In this document: positions 54,144-63,869 of the stretch, piece by piece
Numbering within the stretch: the stretch's first letter is position 1
How the letters are laid out: every line of letters begins with the position of its first letter
NCBI RefSeq assembly: GCF_003635165.1
Contig: NZ_ML058619.1
Location: 248,001-312,000 of the forward strand
DNA length: 64,000 nucleotides
DNA from: Burkholderia sp. Nafp2/4-1b
Lineage (GTDB): Bacteria > Pseudomonadota > Gammaproteobacteria > Burkholderiales > Burkholderiaceae
Direction of reading: 5' to 3'
The notes under the pieces: model-generated
Database searches by the model: none
Told to the model about the DNA's origin: nothing
The model's input: only the letters and a program-made list of their open reading frames with translations
Program-made: the position numbers and the translations under genes

Positions 54144-54905
54144 ATGACAACGACTACCGAACGCGTGGACGGCGCCGCCCAGCATCTCGTCGCCGCCCGC
54201 CATGCCGGCGTGCCCGGCCCGCTGCTGCCCGACGCCTTCCGCCCCGAGAACGTCGACACCGCGCTCGCGATCCAGCATCGCGTCGCCGACTTGCTCGGCG
54301 AGACCATCGGCGGATGGAAATGCGCGCTGCCGCCGCCCGACCGCGTGATCGTCGCGCCGATCTTCGCGTCGACGATCCGCGAAGCCGATGCGCCGTACCG
54401 CGTCGTCGGCGGCCCGATCGTGCGAATCGAGCCGGAAATCGCGTTCGTGCTCGATCGCGACCTGCCGGCCCGCGCGCAGCCGTACGACGAGAACGACGTG
54501 CGCGGCGCGATTCGCGAAGTGCGCATCGTGCTCGAGGTGCTCGGTTGCCGCTATGCGGAGCCCGCGCGCGCGTCGAAGTTCGAACTGCTCGCCGACGGGC
54601 AGTTCAACCAGGGGCTGTGCGTGGGCCCCGTCGTGCCCGACGGATTGAACGTGCCGCTCGAAACGCTCGCGCTGTCGTTCGAAGGCGCGCTGAATCGCAC
54701 GATCGACGGCCGTCATCCGGACGGCGATCCGCTCAAGCCGCTCGTGTGGCTGGTGAATTTCCTCGCATCGCGCGGCGAAGGCGCGCGCGCCGGCCAGATC
54801 GTGACGACCGGCTCGTATGCGGGCGCGATCGACGTACCGCTCGGCGACGCGCTGACGGTGCGCTTCGGCGAACTCGGCAGTCTTTCGGTGACGCTGACGG
54901 CCTGA
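54144..54905 (+). CDS. 2-keto-4-pentenoate hydratase-like protein (FAH superfamily, MhpD type)
   Basis: This 253-aa protein of the hydratase/decarboxylase branch has the conserved GGWKCALPPPDRVIVAPIFAS, an acidic metal-binding RIEPEIAFVLDRDLP, and GSYAGAIDVPLGD. Family members hydrate 2-hydroxypenta-2,4-dienoates in aromatic ring cleavage or act on related acids. It stands alone, without meta-cleavage partners, so its pathway is unclear. The ATG at 54144 has no strong ribosome-binding site. Confidence 0.85.
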   Translation: MTTTTERVDGAAQHLVAARHAGVPGPLLPDAFRPENVDTALAIQHRVADLLGETIGGWKCALPPPDRVIVAPIFASTIREADAPYRVVGGPIVRIEPEIAFVLDRDLPARAQPYDENDVRGAIREVRIVLEVLGCRYAEPARASKFELLADGQFNQGLCVGPVVPDGLNVPLETLALSFEGALNRTIDGRHPDGDPLKPLVWLVNFLASRGEGARAGQIVTTGSYAGAIDVPLGDALTVRFGELGSLSVTLTA

Positions 54906-55100
54906 CGGTCACGGGTGGGGGCGGCGCGGCGCGCTACGCCCGCGCCTCCACCTCGGCCAGCCGCGCCGGCAGCCGACTCAGGAGCGCGGCGACGGCCGCG
55001 CGCACCTTCGGCGGCAGGCGCTGCAGCCTTCGGGCACTGCGTGATACCGTTGCACCTAGCCCGTCACGCACGTGAACCGCGTCCATTCCCGCCACACGCC

Positions 55101-56507
55101 ATGCCGCCGACACCGTTGCCCGCCCTGCTGGACGAAGTCCTGCGCACCGTCGATCGCCGCTACCGGCTGCCGCCGCTCGGGCGCGCGGCGTTGCTGACCG
55201 ACGGCGCGAACCCGGCCACCGTCATCGCGATCGTGATCGAGGAAGCGCGCCGGATGCAGGCGGCCGGCCGCACGCCCGACCCGGCTTTGCAACGCCGCTT
55301 CATCGACGCACTCGCGCGGATGATCGGCGATGCGATCGACGCACGATCCGGCGATCCGGCGTTCCAGGCCGCGGTGCTTCGACACGGCGCGGCGGCCGTG
55401 CGCGAATACGCATCACTCGCCGCGCATGCCGAGCAGGATCGGCGCACGCTGCGCTCGGCCGTCAACACGATCGCGCATCCGGAGCGGCGCGAACGCCATG
55501 CGCAGGCCTGGCAACGCGAGCCGCTCGCGCGGCTGCATGCGGCCGCGGCCGGCGCGTCGTGGGGCGAGCTCGATGCGACGCTGCAGCACCTGCTCGCGCA
55601 GCCGGAGATGACGACCGACAGCGCGTTCGAACAGGACATCGTCAGACTGAAGGACAGCCCGGCGCTCGCCCGGCTGCAGCGTCTCGACGCCCTGGCGCCG
55701 AACCCGGACGTGCGGCGGTACCGCGCGCTCTGGGAACGCCAGGGTCCGCTCGAAGGCAGCGCGCTCGCCGTCGCGCAGGGCGTCACGTCGCAGCAGCGCG
55801 GCGCGGCCGTCGAAGCGCTGGCCGCGCAGGCGCTCGACGCATTGGCCGCGCAACTCGACGCGCGCGACGCGCACCGCACGTATCGCGTGGTCACGTCGAT
55901 GCGCGTGCCGTCATCGATACCCGGCAAGCACGATCGCGCGAAAACCGAATGGGATGCGGTGCTGCTCGAGCGCGCACGCGGCGACGACCCGTCGGCCGCG
56001 TGGCACGTCCGGTTTCTGGTCGAGGCGAAAGCCTCCGCGGATGCCGCGACGACCGATCTGCCGCGCCTGCTGCGCGGCCTGAGCCTGCTGGCGCAAGCGG
56101 ATCCGGACACCGTCTACACGTTCGACGCGCGCGAAGGCGCGGTGCGCCTGCACGGTGCGTCGTTGCACGCGCTGGCGACCGACGACGCGGCATTGCAACG
56201 CGAAGTGCTGTACTGCTGCGATGCATCGGCCGACCCGACACCGCGCCTGCTGGGCGCCGCGAGCCGCATGCAGTTGCTGTCGGCGCCGGCCAGCCTCGAG
56301 TACGCGAGCGCGCTGGCACAGCGCATCGACGCCGATCCGCAACGCCTCGCGGTTGTCTGGCAGGCGCTGCTGGAACTGCCGTCATGGCGCGCGGTGCTGT
56401 ATCAGTACGAATCGCTGCGGCAGGTGCGGGCGCTGATGGTGGGCGTCGACGATCTGCTTGCCGCGATCGAGGGCGATGTGGGCGACAGCGCGGCAAACGA
56501 TGCGTGA
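55101..56507 (+). CDS. Uncharacterised protein with PD-(D/E)XK-like motif
   Basis: This 468-aa protein is mostly alpha-helical in its first 280 residues. A segment then reads AKTEWDAVLLERARG (Asp285) and, 23 residues later, RFLVEAKASADAAT (Glu308, Lys310). The D...ExK pairing within a beta-rich stretch resembles the PD-(D/E)XK nuclease core. The rest is helical, ending with RQVRALMVGVDDLLAAIEG. No family name is recognised, and the motif could be coincidental. It stands alone between the hydratase and an AraC regulator. Confidence 0.75.
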   Translation: MPPTPLPALLDEVLRTVDRRYRLPPLGRAALLTDGANPATVIAIVIEEARRMQAAGRTPDPALQRRFIDALARMIGDAIDARSGDPAFQAAVLRHGAAAVREYASLAAHAEQDRRTLRSAVNTIAHPERRERHAQAWQREPLARLHAAAAGASWGELDATLQHLLAQPEMTTDSAFEQDIVRLKDSPALARLQRLDALAPNPDVRRYRALWERQGPLEGSALAVAQGVTSQQRGAAVEALAAQALDALAAQLDARDAHRTYRVVTSMRVPSSIPGKHDRAKTEWDAVLLERARGDDPSAAWHVRFLVEAKASADAATTDLPRLLRGLSLLAQADPDTVYTFDAREGAVRLHGASLHALATDDAALQREVLYCCDASADPTPRLLGAASRMQLLSAPASLEYASALAQRIDADPQRLAVVWQALLELPSWRAVLYQYESLRQVRALMVGVDDLLAAIEGDVGDSAANDA

Positions 56508-56560
56508 CGTGCACGCGAGGACCGGCCGGCTTCCACGTCGCATCACCGCGCGCCGGCCGC

Positions 56561-57616
56561 TCAGTTGTTGAGCACCCCGAACGGCAGCGTCCAGCCTGTC
56601 AGCCGCGCGCCGTCGCCCCATCGATTCTCGCCATCCGCGCCGACAGGCAGCAGAATCGGCGCGGCCGCGCAGGCCAGCGTTTCCTTCGGCGTATGACCGA
56701 ACTCGGCCTTGAACAGCCGATGGAAGTATTTCTCGTCCGGAAAGCCGTGCGCCCATGCGATCTCCGCGATGCGCTGATGCCGGCGCCGCGGATCGCCGAG
56801 CACGTGGTACGCATGACGCAGCCGCCTGCGCGTGATTTGCCGCATCACGCCGCCCTCTTCCTTGAACAGCTGATAGAGCCGCGCCCGCGACACGCCGATG
56901 TCCCTGCAGATCCGCTCCGGCGACAGGTCGGGCTCCAGCAGGTGCGCGTCGAGGTAGCGCCGCACGCGTTCGACCAGCGTATTGTCGATCGGGCCGCGCG
57001 CATCGTCGAACGCCTGGGCACTCGGCGCGACCGCTGCAGCCAGAAGCAGCAGCAGCGATTGCACGATGCTCGGCACCTCGTGCGTGCGCAGGTCCGGAAG
57101 ATGGCGAAACAACGACAGCATCTGGTCGCCGAGCAGCCGCCCGACCCCGCTCGCGAGCGTCTGCCCATGCGCGTTCGCCGCATGGGCCGGCAGCAGGTGA
57201 CGCGGCACCACGAGACTGATCACGTCGCCGGCCTCGACCCGGCAGTCGTTGACCTGCGCGACGTCGTACACGAACAGGTCGCCCGCGCGCTTGACCAGTT
57301 CCGGCCCGCCGGTGCGACACGTCAGATGCCCGCCCAGCAGCAGCGTGAAGCGGATCGAATCCTGGCCGTCGAGCCGGATCCGCCGTGTCGTCCGGTGCAC
57401 CGAGTAGGTCGGCGCGCGCGAGCGCCAGCGCCGGCCCGAGAAGATCAGCGGGCCGAGCGCCGCGCCGGTCGCCTCCGCGTCGAACGCGCCGTGGCCGCCG
57501 GGATCGTCGAGCCGGTAGTCGCACAGCATGTCCTTGACCCACACGTGGAATCGGTCCCGCACCGGATAGTCGGTGGTGCGAAACTTGAAGACGGGGATGG
57601 CATCCGCTTGGTCCAT
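56561..57616 (-). CDS. AraC-family transcriptional regulator
   Basis: This 351-aa protein has an N-terminal AraC-like ligand region of the AraC_binding_2 type and a C-terminal AraC HTH (about residues 225-320: RVRRYLDAHLLEPDLSPERI, DIGVSRARLYQLFKEEGG, IAEIAWAHGFPDEKYFHRLF). An unusual tail of about 30 residues with ILLPVGADGENRWGDG follows. It is convergent with the PD-(D/E)XK-type gene. The target is not identified. Confidence 0.92.
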   Translation of the reverse strand: MDQADAIPVFKFRTTDYPVRDRFHVWVKDMLCDYRLDDPGGHGAFDAEATGAALGPLIFSGRRWRSRAPTYSVHRTTRRIRLDGQDSIRFTLLLGGHLTCRTGGPELVKRAGDLFVYDVAQVNDCRVEAGDVISLVVPRHLLPAHAANAHGQTLASGVGRLLGDQMLSLFRHLPDLRTHEVPSIVQSLLLLLAAAVAPSAQAFDDARGPIDNTLVERVRRYLDAHLLEPDLSPERICRDIGVSRARLYQLFKEEGGVMRQITRRRLRHAYHVLGDPRRRHQRIAEIAWAHGFPDEKYFHRLFKAEFGHTPKETLACAAAPILLPVGADGENRWGDGARLTGWTLPFGVLNN

Positions 57617-57751
57617 GACAGTTTCTTGTTCGAGCCGACGGGAAGGGAGGAATCGGTTCGTCGATTATCGGATCAAATCGCGGCGGCGCACAGCGGGTTC
57701 GTCGGATCGCCCGCCGCGCCGTCGAGCGACGTGCGGCGGGCAGCGCCCGCA

Positions 57752-58078
57752 TCAGCGGCGCGGGTGGCATTCCCAGTCGTTGTACGTCGGCCGGTCGATC
57801 GGCGTGAGGCCGGGAATCATGAACACGGTGCAGGTGAACCGCCGCCCCTTGCCGGTGGTCGCGTCGTAACTCACCTGCTGGCCGCCGAGCCCGTTCTTCT
57901 TCCCGTACTGCACGTTGGCGATCGTGATTTCGTCCGACGACGCAAGGCCGATCGTCTTCGCGGTCGACGTCTGCACGTCCGTCATGTTCATCTGCGTCGT
58001 GCCGCAGCCGGCCAGCACGACGCCGGCGAACGACAGGCCGAGCGCGGTCCGCACCGTGAATGGCAGGGTCTTCTTCAT
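57752..58078 (-). CDS. Small lipoprotein
   Basis: This 108-aa product has a lipoprotein signal peptide with lipobox VLAGC (cysteine within GVVLAGCGTT). The mature region contains AKTIGLASSDEITIANVQYG and a C-terminal pair of cysteines (FTCTVFMIPG, DWECHPRR). The family is not recognised. It is next to a large lipoprotein gene on the same strand, about 30 bases downstream of it, and is probably co-transcribed. Confidence 0.82.
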   Translation of the reverse strand: MKKTLPFTVRTALGLSFAGVVLAGCGTTQMNMTDVQTSTAKTIGLASSDEITIANVQYGKKNGLGGQQVSYDATTGKGRRFTCTVFMIPGLTPIDRPTYNDWECHPRR

Positions 58079-58109
58079 CGCTTTTCCTTCGGTTGTCCGC
58101 GCCGCGCGA

Positions 58110-59612
58110 TTACGCGCCCGGGGTATAGAAACTGGACTGCAGCTGGCTGCCGATACTCGGCACGTACGATTGCCAGACGAGCGCCATCGAGCCCGTCGCG
58201 TTGACGGCCAGCACCGGCCACGATGCGCTCTGTGCAGCCACGGTCGACGCGCTCCACGCACCGTTCCGGTAGCTGGCCGCGATGACGGCCGACGCGCCCG
58301 GCAAGCCCGTGTCCTGCCATGCAGCCGTCGCATTGCCCGCCGCGTCGATCACCAGTTGCGGGTACTGCGCGGCCGCCCCGTTCAGGTGCTCCGTCAGCCG
58401 TTGCAGCGGCCCCCAGTTGCCGCTCGCATCGGCCACGCTCGCCTGCAGCACCGCACCGCCCTCCGCCCACATCACGGCCGCGATGCCGTTGTCGTTGACG
58501 GTCAGCATCGGCGCCGCGATGAAGCCGGTCGGCTCGGTGATCGCCGGCGCCACCGGCACGGCCGCCTGCCACCCGGTTCCGGCGACGAAGCGTTGCGCCA
58601 TCGTGGTCGTCGTGAGCTTCCCGCCGGTCACGTCGAGCTCGCCCCACACCAGCGTGATGTTGCCCTTCGCGTCCATGCCGGCGACCGGCGAGATGATGGT
58701 CGTGAACAGGCTCGTGTCCGATACGGCCTGGTTGACGTCGGTCCAGCCGTTGGTCGCGTCGTACGTGGCCGTCCACAGCGCCGACTGCGTGTGGTTGGTC
58801 TGCCGCCACGCGAGCACCGCGCGGCCCGACGACAGGACCGACAGCCTCGGCCCCACGTTGTCGGTGTCGCCAGTGACCGCGCCCGGCCCCGTCTGCACCG
58901 GCATCTGGACGAGCGCCGTCGGCGACCACTGCCCCGCCTGCGTATAGCGCGTCCATGCAATGCGCGTGTCGAGCAGGCTGATCGACTGCGTCCATGCGAC
59001 GAGCGCGTTGCCCTGGCCGTCGATCCCGGCCGTATAGGACGAGCCGCTCATGTCCGGCGCGAGTTCGGACGCCGTGCCCCATCCGGTAGCGGGGCTGTAC
59101 GGACGCGCCCACAGTGCATACGTGTTGGGGCCCGGCATCCATTCGGTCCAGAACGCGACCGCCTGCCCGCTCGCGTTGCCGACCAGTTGCGGCGTCACGC
59201 CGGTCAGTCCGTTCATCGAGTGCGACCCGTCGCCCGTGTCGAGCCGTGTCGCGCTTTGCCAGCCGGAGCCCGCGACATAGCGCGCGCCCCACATTTCGTT
59301 GCCGGTTGCGCCGGTCGGGCCGTAGGTCATCCAGGTGGCGAGCGCATTGCCGCTCGCGTCGATCGTCACGCTGGGATCGCCTTCCGGTCCCTTGCCGTCG
59401 ACCGCGACGGCCGCCGACCAGCCGGCCGGCGTCTGCGTCGGGCCGCCACCCGTCGGGCCGCCGCTCGAGCCGCCGCCGGGCGACGACGGACCGGAAGGCG
59501 ATCCGGGATTGGTCGGCGTCGACTGCGACGGGCTCTTGGTCGTGACGTCGCCGCCGCCGCAGGCTGTCAGCGCGAGAACGGCCGACATGACGATCCATGT
59601 AATGGGTTTCAT
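58110..59612 (-). CDS. Large lipoprotein with repeated beta modules
   Basis: This 500-aa lipoprotein has lipobox LALTAC, then a flexible Gly/Pro/Ser linker (about residues 23-62). The rest is built from roughly 45-50-residue repeats of the type ...DASGNALATWMTYGPTG..., GQGNALVAWTQSI, NATAAWQDTG, TGSMALVWQSY. The G-x-A-x-x-W pattern suggests a beta-propeller or similar fold facing the cell surface or periplasm. AGAGGA precedes the ATG at 59612. It may bind carbohydrate or protein, but no catalytic motif is evident. Confidence 0.82.
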   Translation of the reverse strand: MKPITWIVMSAVLALTACGGGDVTTKSPSQSTPTNPGSPSGPSSPGGGSSGGPTGGGPTQTPAGWSAAVAVDGKGPEGDPSVTIDASGNALATWMTYGPTGATGNEMWGARYVAGSGWQSATRLDTGDGSHSMNGLTGVTPQLVGNASGQAVAFWTEWMPGPNTYALWARPYSPATGWGTASELAPDMSGSSYTAGIDGQGNALVAWTQSISLLDTRIAWTRYTQAGQWSPTALVQMPVQTGPGAVTGDTDNVGPRLSVLSSGRAVLAWRQTNHTQSALWTATYDATNGWTDVNQAVSDTSLFTTIISPVAGMDAKGNITLVWGELDVTGGKLTTTTMAQRFVAGTGWQAAVPVAPAITEPTGFIAAPMLTVNDNGIAAVMWAEGGAVLQASVADASGNWGPLQRLTEHLNGAAAQYPQLVIDAAGNATAAWQDTGLPGASAVIAASYRNGAWSASTVAAQSASWPVLAVNATGSMALVWQSYVPSIGSQLQSSFYTPGA

Positions 59613-60058
59613 CGGAATCCTCTTGTTTTCGTGGTCCGGCATGCTCTCGTCTGCCGTTCGCCGAAACGACGCATGATGTCGATCGGCCATTTAGTTAGTA
59701 AAACTATTCAACAGGCATGGAAACCGGCGCCGTTTCAAGCCCCGTCAGGATCGATCTCGCCGTGCGGATCGACGCGAACACCGCCTTCCCCAGCCCCCGG
59801 TCGGACGACGCAGACGACGGCATGTCGTCTATCGTCGGATGTCCGTCACTGCCGGCTGCATCTTAATTCACGCATGCCGGATTCAAGGTGGCGTTGCGTC
59901 TACAGTGAGTGGACTTCCATTTCGCCGCGCCGGCGCTCGGCGCGACGGGCCATCCTGCGCGCGACAGCCGCCCCGGCGGCACGTGAGGTACGATACGCGC
60001 CGGGCCGACACGCCCCTGAGAGACCCGGCCCCCGCGGCCCTACCCAGCACAAGAAAAA
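59613..60058. other. Divergent intergenic region of about 446 bases
   Basis: This gap lies between the large lipoprotein and the 723-aa exported protein. It holds an A/T-rich patch around 59690-59722 (TTAGTTAGTAAAACTATTC) that probably contains promoter elements. I could not place a clear -35/-10 pair. No small gene or RNA was identified. Confidence 0.4.
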
Positions 60059-62230
60059 ATGCCGAAGAACCCGACGCACCATCGCAACCTGTTCGCCGCG
60101 CTGGCGGCCAGCCTGCTTTGCCTCCCCGCCGCCCACGCCAGCTCGGACGACAGCTGCAACGTGCCGCCTACGCTCCGGCAGCGTACGTACTCGTGCGGCA
60201 ACGTGCCGATGCTGAGCCCCGCCAACGACACGCGGGTCAACGCGATGCTGATGATGGTCGACAGCAGCAAGGTCGCGCAGCTGTTTCCGGACCCGAAGAC
60301 CATCCCGGCGAAAGAGCGGATCAACCAGATCATCGTGCCGTTTCCGATGGACTTTTCCGGATGGATCGATATCGGCCAGAAGGCCCCGGACAAGACCGCC
60401 GGTGCACTGGATGGCGATGCGTCGTCGAACCGGTACGCCGACGGCGAAGGCAGCATCTGCCGCAGCATGGACGCCGGCGCGGACGCGTTCAACGACGCGC
60501 TGGGCAGTGCCGGCGGCCTTCCCGCCGACGAAGCCGCGCGCCTGCGCGCGGCGCGCACCGACATCGCGCAGAAGACCTGTGCCGCGGGCGGCGCACGCGC
60601 CGCATGGACCAGGCCGCCGGTCAAGTCGCCGCTCGGCCAGCAGTTCGCCGCGTATCTCGACGGCACGAACGCCTTCTACCGCGCGGACTTCCTCGCCGCG
60701 ACCCAGGCGTTCGCGAGCGCATCGCACAGCCCGAACCCGTGGCTGAAGGAAACCGGCCTCTACATGGCCGGGCGTGCGCAACTGAACGCCGCGCAGGCCA
60801 ACGCATTCGAGAACGACAACCCGACGCCGTCGCGCGCGCGTGTGACGAAGGTGTCGCTCGATGCCGCGAACACCGTGTTTCGCACCTACCTGAAGGTGTA
60901 TCCGCAGGGACGCTATGCGGTTTCCGCAACGGGGCTGTTGCGGCGTGTCGCGTGGCTCGGCGGGAACGTCACGCAGCAGGCCGACCTCTACGGTCACGCG
61001 CTCGCGCGCTGGTCGCCGGCGACGTCGAACGTGCCGCTGATGCAACTGGCGAACGAACTCGACAGCAAGCTGCTGTTCGGATCGGAACTTGACGCAAGCC
61101 AGATCCAGTCGCCGACCGTGCTCGCGACCGTCGACCTGCTGCGCATGCGTACGTCGGACAGCACCGATTCGAGCCGCGGCAAGCCGCTGACGCTGGACGA
61201 TCTGCAGGCGCAGAAGCCGCGCTTCGCGAACGCGCCCGCGCTGTACGACTACCTGCTCGCGACCTGGTACGTGCAGATCGGGCACCAGCCGGATGCCGCG
61301 CTCGCGTTGCTGCCGCAGACACCCGCCGCGCCGCTCGATTACTTCGGCCTGAGCCAGCAGGCACTGCGCGCGTTCGCGCTGGAGGACAGCGGCCAGGGCG
61401 ACCATGCCCGCCAGCTGTGGCGCGACCTGATCCCGCTCGCGAAATTGCGCTTCCAGCGCGAAGCGCTCGAGCTCGCGCTGGCGATCAACCTGGAGCAGGC
61501 CGGGCGCGTCGACGACGTGTTCGCCGACGATTCGCCCGTGCAGAACGCCGCGATCCGGGCCGTGCTGCTGCAACGCGCGGCCAATGCGGAGCTGCTGCGC
61601 ACGCAGGCGCAGAACCCGGCAACCGGTGGCGCGTTGCGCGACACCGCGCTGTACACGCTGCTGTACAAGGAACTCACGCGCTCGCGCTACGCCGACTTCA
61701 TCGCCGATACCGCGCTGGTGTCCGGCACGCCCGCCGATCCGTTGAAACCGTTCATCGCGTCCGGCGCCCGGAATGGAGATGGCTATGCGTGCCCGTCCGC
61801 GCGCGACATCGCCGCGGCGCTGCAGCAGAATCCCGGCGATGCGAAAGGGCTGAACTGCCTCGCCGATTTCGTGCGCCTTCATCCGCCCGCGGCCGGTGTC
61901 GAAGGCGACCCGGTACCGCCGTGGATGCGCAACGCGTCGGCGGCGGCCGCTACGCGCGTGCCGCCGACGCTCGGCGGCGCGTCGTCGCAGTTCGCGGGCA
62001 AGCCGTACGAGCGGATGTCGAGCTACGTGACCGTGATCGGCGATGCGCAGGCAACCCCGAACGACCGCGCGTACGCGCTGTACCGCGCGATCAAATGCTA
62101 TGAGCCGTCCGGCTATAGCGAATGCGGCGGCAAGGACGTGCCGAAGAACATCCGCAAGCGCTGGTTCGACACGCTGAAGACCGCCTATCCCGGCAGCCCG
62201 TGGGCGCAGAAACTGCGCTACTACTGGTGA
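60059..62230 (+). CDS. Large exported protein, YfiO/TPR-like solenoid
   Basis: This 723-aa protein has a signal peptide (NLFAALAASLLCLPAAHA, mature from SSDDSCNVPP). Helical repeats follow, resembling TPR/YfiO-type assemblies (AAYLDGTNAFYRADFLAATQ, NTVFRTYLKVYPQGRYA). A C-terminal segment has IKCYEPSGYSECGGKDVPKN. No lipobox is present at the signal cleavage site. It is followed after 7 bases by a DUF3142 gene and is probably an outer-membrane-associated or periplasmic component of a pair. Exact function unknown. Confidence 0.85.
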   Translation: MPKNPTHHRNLFAALAASLLCLPAAHASSDDSCNVPPTLRQRTYSCGNVPMLSPANDTRVNAMLMMVDSSKVAQLFPDPKTIPAKERINQIIVPFPMDFSGWIDIGQKAPDKTAGALDGDASSNRYADGEGSICRSMDAGADAFNDALGSAGGLPADEAARLRAARTDIAQKTCAAGGARAAWTRPPVKSPLGQQFAAYLDGTNAFYRADFLAATQAFASASHSPNPWLKETGLYMAGRAQLNAAQANAFENDNPTPSRARVTKVSLDAANTVFRTYLKVYPQGRYAVSATGLLRRVAWLGGNVTQQADLYGHALARWSPATSNVPLMQLANELDSKLLFGSELDASQIQSPTVLATVDLLRMRTSDSTDSSRGKPLTLDDLQAQKPRFANAPALYDYLLATWYVQIGHQPDAALALLPQTPAAPLDYFGLSQQALRAFALEDSGQGDHARQLWRDLIPLAKLRFQREALELALAINLEQAGRVDDVFADDSPVQNAAIRAVLLQRAANAELLRTQAQNPATGGALRDTALYTLLYKELTRSRYADFIADTALVSGTPADPLKPFIASGARNGDGYACPSARDIAAALQQNPGDAKGLNCLADFVRLHPPAAGVEGDPVPPWMRNASAAAATRVPPTLGGASSQFAGKPYERMSSYVTVIGDAQATPNDRAYALYRAIKCYEPSGYSECGGKDVPKNIRKRWFDTLKTAYPGSPWAQKLRYYW

Positions 62231-62237
62231 GCGTCGC

Positions 62238-62945
62238 ATGAAGCGCATCGCGTGTATCGCGCTGCTGCTGGCCAGCCGCGTCGCGCTGGCCGGCACCGTC
62301 GATGCCGCGCGCTACGACGCGTTCTGGCTGTGGGCCGGCGTGAAGCCGCAGCAGGTGGTCAGCGATGCGCGTACCGTCTACGTATTGCAGGGGCAGATCG
62401 AAGCGTCGCCGCGCGACGAATCGCAGGTACGCATCATCGCGCAGGGCGTCGCGCTGCCGCCCGCGCCGAACGCCCGCGTATGGCTCGTCTATCGTGCGCA
62501 TACGCTGCGCTGGACGCCGCGCGTCACGCAGGTCATGCTCGCGCAGCTCGAGCGCTGGCGCGCGTCGGGCCGCACGATCACCGGTATCCAGATCGACTTC
62601 GACGCGCGCACCCGCCATCTGCAGGACTACCTTGCATTCCTGCGAACGCTGCGCGAGACGCTGCCCGCCGACTGCCGGCTCAGCATCACGGGGCTGCTGG
62701 ACTGGAGCAGCCGTATCGATACCGACCAGGTCAACGCGCTCAGGGGGATTGTCGACGAAGTGGTCGTGCAGACCTACCAGGGGCGCAGCACGATCCCGGA
62801 CTATGCGGCCTACCTGCCGCGCGTCGCGCGGCTGCAACTGCCGTTTCGGATCGGCGTGATCCAGGGTGGCGAGTGGAACGCGCCGCCGTACCTCGCGGCG
62901 AATCCGTGGTTCCGCGGCTACGTCGTGTTCCTGCGCAACGACTAG
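62238..62945 (+). CDS. DUF3142 domain exported protein
   Basis: This 235-aa product has an N-terminal signal peptide (CIALLLASRVALA) and a DUF3142-like fold: RYDAFWLWAGVKPQQ, GIQIDFDARTRHLQDYLAFL and a C-terminal DEVVVQTYQGRSTI. The IDFD pattern resembles the glycoside-hydrolase-like TIM-barrel acidic motif, so carbohydrate binding or cleavage is possible. It follows the 723-aa exported gene with a seven-base gap and belongs to the same operon. Confidence 0.85.
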   Translation: MKRIACIALLLASRVALAGTVDAARYDAFWLWAGVKPQQVVSDARTVYVLQGQIEASPRDESQVRIIAQGVALPPAPNARVWLVYRAHTLRWTPRVTQVMLAQLERWRASGRTITGIQIDFDARTRHLQDYLAFLRTLRETLPADCRLSITGLLDWSSRIDTDQVNALRGIVDEVVVQTYQGRSTIPDYAAYLPRVARLQLPFRIGVIQGGEWNAPPYLAANPWFRGYVVFLRND

Positions 62946-63032
62946 CGGGCGGAATCGCAACAACCGCGCCCCCACCCGCGCCACGGCGACGCAGCCCGCC
63001 GCAGCGGGCATGCGCCGCCCGGCGTTACGGCA

Positions 63033-63869
63033 TTACGACTGAACGAACGCGAGCAGGTCGGCGTTCAGCACGTCCGCGTTGACGGTCAGCATCCCGTGCG
63101 AGTAGCCCGGATACGTCTTCAGCGTGCCGTTCTTCAGCAGCTTGATCGACTTCAGCGCCGCATCGGCGATCGGCACGATCTGGTCGTCTTCGCCGTGCAG
63201 CACGAGCGTCGGCACCGAAATCGAACGCAGGTCTTCGGTCTGATCGGTTTCCGAGAACGCCTTGATGCCCTCGTAGTGCGCCTTCGCGCTACCGATCATG
63301 CCCTGGCGCCACCAGTTCTGGATCACACCCTGATGCACCGTCGCGCCCGGACGGTTGAAGCCGTAGAACGGGCCCGACGGCACGTCGAGGAAGAACTGCG
63401 CGCGATTGTCGGCGAGCGCCTTGCGGAAGCCGTCGAACACGTCGAGCGGCAGGCCTTCCGGGTTCGCGTCCGTCTTCAGCATCAGCGGCGGCACCGCGCT
63501 GACCAGCACCGCCTTCGCGACGCGGCCGGCCGGCTCGCCGTGGCGAGCCACGTAGCGTGCGACTTCGCCGCCGCCGGTCGAGTGGCCGATGTGGACGGCA
63601 TTGCGCAGGTCGAGCGCCTCGACCACCGCGAATGCGTCGGCTGCGTAGTGATCCATGTCATGGCCGTCCGAAACCTGTGACGACCGGCCGTGGCCGCGGC
63701 GGTCGTGCGCGATCACGCGATAGCCTTTCTGGACGAAGAACAGCATCTGGGCATCCCAGTCGTCGGAAGACAGCGGCCAGCCATGATGGAACATGATCGG
63801 CTGTGCATCCTTCGAGCCCCAATCCTTGTAGAAGATCTCGACGTTATCCTTCGTGGTGATGGTCGGCAT
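63033..63869 (-). CDS. Alpha/beta hydrolase, non-heme haloperoxidase type
   Basis: This 278-aa hydrolase starts MPTITTKDNVEIFYKDWGSK after AGGAG. It has the oxyanion loop FHHGWPLSSDDWDAQM, the nucleophile elbow GHSTGGG, the acidic residue in LHGEDDQIVPI and the histidine in GYSHGML, so the catalytic triad is complete. This subgroup can act as a cofactor-free haloperoxidase/perhydrolase but is generally an esterase. It is convergent with the DUF3142 gene. About 130 bases remain to the right edge and show no feature. Confidence 0.93.
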   Translation of the reverse strand: MPTITTKDNVEIFYKDWGSKDAQPIMFHHGWPLSSDDWDAQMLFFVQKGYRVIAHDRRGHGRSSQVSDGHDMDHYAADAFAVVEALDLRNAVHIGHSTGGGEVARYVARHGEPAGRVAKAVLVSAVPPLMLKTDANPEGLPLDVFDGFRKALADNRAQFFLDVPSGPFYGFNRPGATVHQGVIQNWWRQGMIGSAKAHYEGIKAFSETDQTEDLRSISVPTLVLHGEDDQIVPIADAALKSIKLLKNGTLKTYPGYSHGMLTVNADVLNADLLAFVQS

